This document shows, piece after piece, positions 56,401 to 64,000 of a stretch of 64,000 bases of DNA (position 1 is its first letter; every line of letters starts with the position of its first letter). Location of the stretch: assembly GCA_029255685.2 (NCBI GenBank), contig CM055313.2, positions 26,637,079-26,701,078 of the forward strand, given 5' to 3'. Both the position numbers and the translations under genes were made by a program. Origin of the DNA: Silene conica. Lineage: Eukaryota > Streptophyta > Magnoliopsida > Caryophyllales > Caryophyllaceae. Below the pieces are notes generated by a model. That model did no database searches. It had not been told where the DNA came from and worked only from the letters and a program-made list of their open reading frames with translations.

Positions 56401-58137
56401 CTCTTATTCTTTTGCTTTTACTAGAGCAAAGCTTACTCTGTTCATGAATAAACTTCTCAATTTCTTTTGCAAAAGGAATTAGTTCTTGGTTTAATCATAT
56501 TGACAGAGGGATTACATCTAATAGATGCTTTTTACTGTTGGTGTGTTCATTTCTCTTTTCATGTTACCAGGCTCTTACATTGCTAGAAGGGGCAATAAAG
56601 AAGGACTTCTTATCGCCAAAGTTTCAGGCCACGAATGAAATGCTGGCATCAGGCAAAAATTCAGGAAATGCTATTTTTGATGCCTCCAATTTCGGCACTG
56701 TTACTGTTCTCCCATGGATACCCCATACGACAGCTGCGGTGGCTTTACGCCTCATGGAACTTGACTCTGCTGTTGCATACCTACCGGAGCAGAAAATAGA
56801 GTATGCCAAGGACACAGAAGCTGCACAATTTCTTGTAAGTTTGTTCTTGATAACATTACAATCATGCATTTGTATGCATTTTTTTTTCTTTCTTTCGGTT
56901 GAGAATGTTTAAATTTTCCTTACATGTAACGTTTTAGGATAAAGCAGGTACTGCCAAAAGAGAGGCTTAAACTGTCCTTGCAATTGGGTTAGCGGTCTTA
57001 ACATTTTCAAGGGTTTGGGGGTGTGAGGGAGGTGGTGATCGTTGAAGGGGAGGGTGGTAGTGGTCGATACTCGCTAGGTTGGATGGTGGCGTAGGGTGGG
57101 GGAGCTGAGGTTGTGAGGAAAGAAGTAAAAGCATACGATCTGAGACCAGGAATTACCTGATAAGTTAAAACTTGAAACGGTCTTTTCCATTTTATGTATT
57201 AGCTTTGCCAGTATATGTTTTCTCAGCGCCTTGAAGTATATATTTTATGAAAACTAGCTTTTGCGTCCAACAATTTCCAAGTCGACATAGCGATTTGACA
57301 TCTTACTAATATATATGATAACAGAGGCTGCCTTCTGAATGCACGGTTGTGAGGAGCATCCATGATGATGAATTAGCTGGCCCATATGGTGATGATGCAT
57401 GGCCTGATCGAGGGAATGAATTTGGCGGACTTGCATCTTCACGAGGTGGCCGTGGACGAGGTAGGGGTCGATCTCGAGGAGGACGATCCCAAAGAAGAGT
57501 TGTTGGGACGGGTAGAAGAAATGTAATGTCCAACGAACGGCCTGGTCCGGTATTAAGTGGGTGGAAAAGCCGGAGCGATCGTGGCAAAGGCGGACGTAAG
57601 AGGGGTCGTCGCTCTGCCAGGAGTCAACAGAAGCCAATCAAAAAGCCACCCGCTGTCTCTGGTGTACGAAGTCTTCCAGACCCAATTCCCTTTGACAAAT
57701 CTCCACCTGGATTCTCTGGGAGAAATGATTGGAACACGGAAGAAACGAGAAGGATCCAAGCAGAGGAGGTTTATGTCAATGATGACAGCATGTCTGATAG
57801 ATCTGACTACAACGACGATAATGCCCAAGCGTCAGGCGATGACTATGACGATATGCATCATATGCCCGTTGATGCGTATACCTCAGTTTATAACGGTAAT
57901 CCTTCCCATTTGGTGGATGAGAATGATTACAATGTAGACGAGGAGGAAAACGATGATGACATGGACGAAGATGATTTGGAAGGAGCAGAGTATGAACAAG
58001 AAGATACAAACATTGGTCCCGGGTTCACAATTCCTGACTCGGATGACGAAGAAAATGGAGACGACCATGGAGAACGAGACCGAGAGCAGGATGACTCGTC
58101 AGATAATGGATCAACAGATTACAGTAGTAGTGAGTAG
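47418..58137 (+). CDS. RLT2: Homeobox-DDT domain protein of the RLT1/RLT2 (RINGLET) type, 18 exons
   Basis: Exons: 47418-47565, 48029-48541, 49008-49078, 49873-50289, 50472-50561, 50643-50807, 50880-51102, 51198-51298, 51701-51787, 51890-52042, 52130-52285, 53257-53466, 53668-54360, 54714-55247, 55380-56009, 56229-56333, 56571-56834, 57325-58137. Joined 5,373 nt, 1,790 residues. In order: homeodomain 31-90 (QLQMWFCHRRLKDRK); charged coiled coil about 385-500; DDT domain about 570-635 (WRFLITFADVLGLWPFTLDE); HARE-HTH about 740-820 (GTVKFAAYYVLSLEG, STYCVRTPFRKDP); WHIM motifs about 980-1050 and 1140-1210 (GQDRRRNRYWQF); Cys pairs CECC and CPTCH about 1345-1370; Arg/Gly tract (RGGRGRGRGRSRGG); acidic tail. 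RLT proteins partner ISWI remodellers (CHR11/CHR17 in Arabidopsis) in nucleosome spacing and flowering control. RLT1 versus RLT2 is uncertain. Confidence 0.93.
47876..47960 (+). mobile_element. SINE 3' remnant and GTT/GAT repeats in RLT intron 1
   Basis: AGCCGAGCCCAAATCATGTT and GGGATTAAGGCTTTGTTG, then a TTG-rich and GAT-rich simple repeat. Same type as 43555-43652. Confidence 0.6.
48766..48810. repeat. (GT)n and G-tract microsatellite in RLT intron 2
   Basis: About 26 bp of GT followed by 12 G and more GT. Likely length-polymorphic. Confidence 0.95.
52286..53256 (+). other. RLT intron 11 with an unexplained open frame
   Basis: 971 bp intron between the DDT-side exon ending HEEDE and the HARE-HTH exon starting GDDGID. 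A frame of 147 codons (52735-53178; ATG at 52735) is open on the coding strand, Cys- and Ser-containing (CISSASSACIF) and in a different splice context from the gene. I recognise no family; chance, an old insertion or an alternative exon are all possible. Confidence 0.3.
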
Positions 58138-59250
58138 ATAGGAGACAAATCCCCCGTGAACCGTACGATGTGGCATATCATTAGTCTCATCGGACGGTAT
58201 AGTTCCAGGAGACGACATCATAATCTAGGCCCCCGCTTTACGCGTATGTTGTATCAAATACAACTCATGAGCTGCAAAAGGAGTTAGACATGAGTTAGGA
58301 AAGTATGTAAGCTTAAGTAGAGCATTTACACTCGAAGGCCGTCTTTTGTCCATGTTTTTGGCCTCAAGTTAAATAGAACCCTGGGTCGCGAGCAGTTATT
58401 CCGACTTGTAATGCTCATTTTCATATGTACTTATAATTAATATAAACAATGTAGATTGGCATGTGCTTCATGGTGCTGAGCAAAGTTAGCATTCAAGACC
58501 ATTTGTACAGGTCATGATGCATCGAATTGCTTGAAAATTTCTGAAGATTCTAAACCACCAACACGCGTCGGCTGGTTGCCCTTCAGTCGACGGATTATAT
58601 CACCTGTTCTACATACTGTTTACAACTTTTTGTTTTTTGGTCTATCCGGAGTACAGAATATTTACAACTAGTTTTTTGTTTTGAAGTTTTATTATAAAGT
58701 TTTTGTTGTAAAGTTCATTAAAGTTTTCTAGCGTCGCATAATTGTTATTAACATTGTTACTACTATTAACCACGATCTTGATAATTAACATAAATACTAA
58801 GTTCAAATTATAATGTAGGAGTGATTTGTAACACTATATTTAAAAGCTTAGTTAGATTTGTGTTTTTATTACCTCCTGGGGTATAATCCTTTTGACCCAT
58901 CGCTCTTACCGGCTTACCCAGGATGAAAATAATCGAGAGAATGAAGTACGAAAGAGATAAGATTACGAAAACTAATCATCTCGAAAGGTCTGATATAATT
59001 TTAGGAAAGTTTTTTTTCGCAGCTAATATTAGGAACACAAATTTTCATTGAGGACGGGTATTATTCGTCACAAGCTGAGGATGGATAGTGTCCCTCTCAC
59101 ATAATCCAAGTTGCAGTATCCATAAGATACTCCATTTTCTCCCACTAGCATGTCCACTTACTTTATTGTGAAAGTAAAGTATTAAAAAAGTATAGATGTT
59201 TAATAAATTAGTCAATTCATTAGATGGACTTGTTTATTGCATACCGACAA
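58138..59250. other. RLT 3' UTR and AT-rich flank
   Basis: The 3' UTR probably ends near 58440-58460 (TATAATTAATATAAACAATG). A GACGGGT-family MITE fragment (ACACAAATTTTCATTGAGGA) lies at 59036-59110. No gene. Confidence 0.5.
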
Positions 59251-61376
59251 CGTCAAATGTCTTCCGTTGTTTTTTTGAAAAATTGTGCCCGCATTATCTG
59301 ACTCGATTAACCATCTGTGTGATTTTCGGACATTTATGTTCTAGGAGTCGAGAGACCTAAAAAACCTGTATTATACACTTCAATTTGAGCCGTTTCGGTC
59401 GCTCGTAACGGGTGATTTGTTTTTTCTACCGGCTTTCAAACTACGTATCCTACGTCGCATCATGAGGTATCTTATTCGATTCTATATCTAAAAAACAACT
59501 ATAAATCACTTTTACACGATTATCCGAATATCGGCCGAAATTGGTTTGTAGCACACTAGCAACCTCAAATGTCTTCCGTTGTTTTTGAAATTTGTGTGTC
59601 CGTTGTATCTGACTCAATTAACCATCCATGCGATTTTCGGACATTTTTGTTCTGGGAGTCCGGAGGCCTAAAAAACGTGTATTGTACACTTCAATTTGAG
59701 TCGTTTCGGGCACTCAAAGTGGGTTATATTTTTTCTGCCGGTTTTTGTAACACGTGTCCGAAGTCGCATCATGACGTATCTTATTCGATTCTATATCCAA
59801 AAAACAACCATAAATCGCTTTTACAAGATTATCCGAATATCGGCCGAAACTGGTTTATAGTACACCAACAACCTCAAATGTCTTCCGTTGTTTTTGAAAT
59901 TTTTTATGCCCGCTTTATCTGACTCACTTAACCATCCGTGGGAATTTTGGACATTTTGGTTCCGGGAGCCCGGAAGCCTAAAAACGTGTATACACTTCAA
60001 TTTGAGTCGTTTCGGGCGCTCGTAGCGGGTGTTTTGTTTTTTCTACCGGCTTTCAAACCACATGTACGAAGTCACATCATGAGGTATCTTATTCGCTTTT
60101 ATACCCAAATAACAAATATAAATCACTTTTACACGATTATCCGATTATCGGCCGAAATTGGTTTATACCATACCGCCAACCTCAAATGTCTTCCGTAATT
60201 TTTGAAATTTTTTGTACCCGCTTTATTCGACTCAATTAGCCTTCTATGCGATTTTTTTTGTTCCGGGAGCCTGGAGGCCTAAAGAACGTGGATTATATTT
60301 ATATACACTTCCATTTTAGCCATTTCGGGAGCTCGTAGCGGGTTATATGTTTTTTCAGCCGGTTTTCGTATCACGTGTCCGAAGTCACATCATGATGTAT
60401 CTTATTCGATTCTATACCCAAAAAACAACTAGAAATCGCTTTTACACGATTATTGACCGAAATTGGTTTAAACAATACCGACAAACTCAAATGTCTTCCG
60501 TTGTTTTTAAAATTTTTGGTGCCCGCTTAATCTGACACAATTAACCATCTATGCGATTTTCAGACATTTTTCTTCTGGGAGCCCAAAGGCCTAAAACACG
60601 TCTATTAAATTATACACGTCAATTTGAGCCGTTTCGGGCGCTCTAGCGGGTTATTTGTTTTTTCTGGCGGTTTTCGTATCACGTGTCCGAAGTCACATCA
60701 TGATGTATCTTATTCGATTCTATACCCAAAAAACAACTAAAATCGCTTTTATAAAATTATCCGAATATTGGCCGAAACTGGTTTATAGGACACTGACAAC
60801 CTCAAATGTAATCTGTTGTTTTTGAAATTTTTGTGCCCGCTTTATCTGACTCTCTTAACCATCCGTGCAATTTTCGGACATTTTGGTTCCGGGAGCCCGG
60901 AAGCCTAAAAAACGTGTATTATATAACTTCAATCTGAGCCGTTCCGGACGCTCGTAGCGGGTGATTTGTTTTTCTACCGGTTTTCGAATTACATGTCCGA
61001 AGTCACATCATGAGGTATCTTATTCGATTCTATACCCTAATAACAAATATAAATCACTTTTACACAATTATCCGTTTATCGGCCGAAATTGGTTTATACC
61101 ATACCAACAACCTCAAATGTCTTCCGTAGTTTTTGATAAATTTTGTACCCGCGTTATCTGACTCAATTAGTCATCTATGCGATTTTCGTACCACGTCTCC
61201 GAAGTCCGCGTCATGATATATCTTATTCGATTCTATACCCAAAAAACAACTATAAATCGCTTTTACACGATTATCCGAATATCGACCAAAACTGGTTTGT
61301 AGCACACTAGCAACCTTAAATGTCTTCCGTTGTTTTTGAAAAATTTTGTGCCTGCTTTATCTGTCTCGTTTAACCA
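59250..61376. repeat. Satellite-like tandem array, about 310 bp units
   Basis: The anchor TCAAATGTCTTCCGTTGTTT recurs at about 59253, 59565, 59874, 60182, 60487, 60802, 61113 and 61316 (spacings 312, 309, 308, 305, 315, 311 and a short 203). Each unit also has CTGACTCAATTAACCATC, GCGATTTTCGGACATTTT, GAGCCGTTTCGGGCGCTCG, TCATGAGGTATCTTATTCGA and CGATTATCCGAATATCGGCC. Open frames in it are repeat artefacts. Confidence 0.93.
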
Positions 61377-61880
61377 ACTGGTGGACCGGCTGCTGGCCAC
61401 CCGGCTGAGAGTCCCACCCTCTGATCAACCAAATCACGTAACACAAGTAAAAGGGATCTTAGCCGGTGGACCGACAGCCGGTCAACTGGCTGAGGACCCA
61501 TTCTCAGCTAAAAGCAAATATACCCACAGAGGGCTCTCAGCCGGTTGGTCGGCCGCCGGTCGACTGACCGGCTGGGAGTCCATGTTACGCAAAAATGTTA
61601 TCTCGGACAACTAGAACAAATTAAGAGATTATACTCCTAATTTCATAATCAACCCATAGTCATCCTCAAAACTATGAACAACAACAAACACACATTTTTG
61701 TGGGAAAATATCTGTATATGTCCCAATACTTTATATGCATGATTATAACGAAATTATAATATATGATTTACAGTCATAAATGAAATACGAGATACCAGGA
61801 TTGGGAACAAGAATTAACCTTTGGTCCTTGATATAGGCCTAAGATCAGATATCAAAATAGATATCCTCCTAATTGTTGCA
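61377..61880 (-). mobile_element. Truncated retroelement: leader piece and LTR end, inserted in the satellite
   Basis: 61698-61880 resembles the antisense LTR end of the copia II family (TGTGGGAAAATA, then ACCTTTGGTCCTTG and GGCCTAAGA as at 754-910). To its left 61377-61590 is GC-rich with CCGGTCGACTGACCGGCTG-type modules, where the leader of such an antisense element would be. Satellite sequence resumes after it. No coding domains and no primer site found. Confidence 0.55.
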
Positions 61881-62484
61881 CCCAAATTTCCGTGTTCGCT
61901 TTATCTGACTCAATTAACAATCCGTGCGATTTTGGGACGTTTTGTTCCAAGAGCCCGAAGGCCTAAAAAAGATGTATCTATACACTTCAAATTGAGCCGT
62001 TTCGGGCGCTCGTAGCGGGTGATTTGTTTTTTTCCCGGTTTCGTACCACGTATTAGAAGTCGCATCATGAGGTATTTGATTCGGTTCTATAACCGAAAAA
62101 TAACTATACATCAGGTTTACACGATTATCCGATTATCGGCAGAAACTAGTTTATAGCATCCAAGTACCTCAAATGTCTTTCGTTGTTTGAAATTTTTTTT
62201 GGTGCCCGAATCATCTGACTCAATTACCCATCGGTGCGATTGGACTTTTTTTTTTCCGGGAGCTCGGAGGCCTAACAAACGTGTATTATACATTCCAATT
62301 TGTGCCGTTTCAAGGGATCGTAGCGTGTTTTGTGTTTTTTCTGCTGGTTTTCGTAGCACGTGTCCGAAGTCGCATCATGAGGTATCTGATTGGATTCTAT
62401 ACCTAAAAGAACAGCGCATCACTCTTGCGCGATTATCCGATTATCGGCAAAAACTGGTTTATAGCATCCGGCAACCTCAAATGT
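61881..62484. repeat. Satellite array continued (about two units)
   Basis: The same 310 bp unit with anchors at about 62169 and 62477 (308 bp apart). The last unit is cut right after CCTCAAATGT by the LTR-like sequence. Confidence 0.9.
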
Positions 62485-64000
62485 TGTAACACCCCGTAAT
62501 TTCCTATTCATTATATATTATTTAAAATCTTATTTTAGTAATAATGATGTTCCACAATAAATAAAATTCCATTTACAATATATCGTTTTTAACAATGATA
62601 TTAATATGTCCGTCTTAAAGTTATACTTCTTAAACTTGTAAAACGTTACCCTGTCCTTGTTGCTAATTTTAAGATATTTTACAGGCATATTTTGTAACAT
62701 CCCAATATTTCGAGATTCGGAAGTTTAAAGATTTTAAGTTCAAGTTCGAGAAATAATTTAATTTCGTAATTCTTGGTATTTCATTTAAATAACCGATTAA
62801 TTTATGTGGGAATATTTAAAAGGATTTAAATAAGATTTTAATTAATTACGTAATTTACGTCTTAACAATTTAATTTCATAGTCCGGAAATATTTATATCG
62901 TCTTAAGTTTATAGTTACCTTAAGTCGGTGTTTTTAGCTTAAACCGTCTTAAAACTTGTCATATGGGCCTAACTTGTTAATGGACCCATTTTCCTTCTTT
63001 TTCCTCACAAAACCCTAACCCCACCATCTTCTACCTCCCTCCTTCATGTCATTTTTCAGATTTGATAAATAAACAAACACCATTTTTGATTTCCTCCTCA
63101 TTCAATCTTAAAACTCTCATAGAATCTTCGTTTCTTATCCGATTGAGGCGATTTTCGCGGTCACGGATTCCTCTTCTCGCCCTCCGTCTTTCTAGGTAAG
63201 TTTTTACACAAAATAATTCCGTCTTATATTCTGGCCGTGACTCTAAAGTCACGTTTTTCGAGATTTAAGGGGTTTGTTGTGTTTCTAGCGCGGACTTGGA
63301 CAAAAGGAGCAGCTTGGAGTCGGATTCATGTTGGTTTAAGAAGCTAAAAGGTGACGATAATGAGATAACTCGGCCTTTATGTGTATATTAGCACTCTTGT
63401 TGTGATTCTTGTGTTAGTTTCTGATTTTTATTAATGTTCATTGTTCAAAGGACTTAGTAACATGTTTAGGATGTTTAATATGTGAAGAATTCATGCTTTA
63501 AGATGTTGTTATGTGTTCATAAGCTTATTTTCAGTTTTTCACATTTTGCGACAGATACTTGTTAAATTTGTTTGAGGATTGTTATGGGACTTGTTTGCTG
63601 CTAGATAGGTTGTATTTGATGATTAGTAATGTTGGGTAGACATCAGGTGTAGCAATTTTGAAGTTTGTATGTCGATTTATGAAGTTTCCAAACAATTTGT
63701 GACTTGCGATTTTTCGAACAGGCTCTCTGAGCCGGTCGACCGGCCGCCGGTCGACCGGCCGCCGGTCGACCGGCTGAGAGTGCGGTTGTGTGATTTTCGT
63801 ATTTTAGGAAATTGGCCTTGGACCGCCAGCCGGCCGACCGGCTGCCTTCCGACCGGCTGGTAGTCCCTTGTGTTGTGTATTGTTTGCGAAAAACCTAGGA
63901 AGAAGGGGAGCCCAGCCGGCAGACCGGCCGCCTGCCAGCCGGCTGGGAGTGCATTTGGGGTAGAGTTATATTTTGCGAAGGCTAGGGAATGGGGTTCCCA
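62485..64000 (+). mobile_element. Probable LTR retroelement start running off the window
   Basis: TGTAACACCCCGTAATTTCC at 62485 breaks the satellite unit and is a common start of plant Ty3/gypsy LTRs; a second TGTAACATCCCAATATTTCG occurs at 62694. CT-rich leader-like sequence follows (63000-63060), then splice-like and AT-rich sequence and GC-rich palindrome modules (63722-63955). No protein domain is in the window, so the class rests on the terminal words only. A host gene 5' region is the alternative. Confidence 0.4.
63722..63955. repeat. GC-rich palindrome modules (GGTCGACCGGC)
   Basis: Three modules begin AGCCGG or CAGCCGG and end GGCTG(A/G)GAGT or GGCTGGTAGT. In the first, GTCGAC occurs at 63735, 63750 and 63765, exactly 15 bp apart. 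In the second, GACCG occurs at 63821, 63836 and 63851, again 15 bp apart. The third (63911-63950) is more diverged. Confidence 0.85.

Noticed and set aside
59569-60535. Repeated open frames starting MSSVVFEI
   Set aside because: Produced by the 310 bp array; unit lengths that are not multiples of three break the frame, and no domain is recognisable.

Overview
This is nuclear DNA from a flowering plant, most likely a eudicot. The evidence is GT-AG introns, Ty1/copia and LINE retroelements, CACTA, Mutator-like and Stowaway elements, and genes for a DMP membrane protein, a P-class PPR protein and an RLT-type homeobox-DDT protein. I cannot name the species; Caryophyllales is only a guess from the feel of the repeats. 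There is no CRISPR array, operon or rRNA.

Left third (1-20053): a stack of nested transposons. An old minus-strand copia element (copia I, from beyond the left edge to 6887) has its gag split by an LTR of another copia family (754-5954, duplication AACCC). That LTR is itself split by a 4.1 kb CACTA element (921-5049, duplication CTT) carrying introns and exons of a MATE transporter and part of a Myb/SANT-like protein. A second copia (copia II, 7447-20048, duplication AAATA) has near-identical LTRs but broken reading frames. Its 5' LTR is interrupted by a 5'-truncated LINE (about 8376-12360).

Middle (20054-38740): two Mutator-like elements with about 300 bp inverted repeats, several Stowaway, Tourist-like and other MITEs, and a small gene for mitochondrial ribosomal protein L6 whose 5' and 3' parts have been locally duplicated. 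From 30620 to 38737 lies a run of elements separated by (TA)n microsatellites. They differ inside (tandem arrays, foldbacks, a captured proline-rich ORF), but their ends share one spaced signature: GA, five free bases, ATC-containing core, then TGAG. This is the best candidate here for a little-described system: a superfamily of non-autonomous elements aimed at TA microsatellites.

Right half: a two-exon PPR gene (38861-41957), a tRNA-derived SINE, an intronless DMP (DUF679) gene (44721-45365), and an 18-exon chromatin-remodelling gene of the RLT1/RLT2 type (47418-58137; 1,790 codons, every splice junction in frame). Downstream is a satellite-like array of about 310 bp units (59250-62484), interrupted by a retroelement fragment and ended by a probable LTR that runs to the window edge. 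Three retroelement-associated places (12461-12835, 61377-61590, 63722-63955) hold GTCGAC-type palindromes at fixed 21 or 15 bp spacing.

The host genes are unrelated single genes, not a pathway: organelle translation and RNA processing (RPL6, PPR), a membrane protein (DMP) and ISWI chromatin remodelling (RLT). All exon joins, repeat boundaries and identities were read by eye; none was checked by search or alignment.
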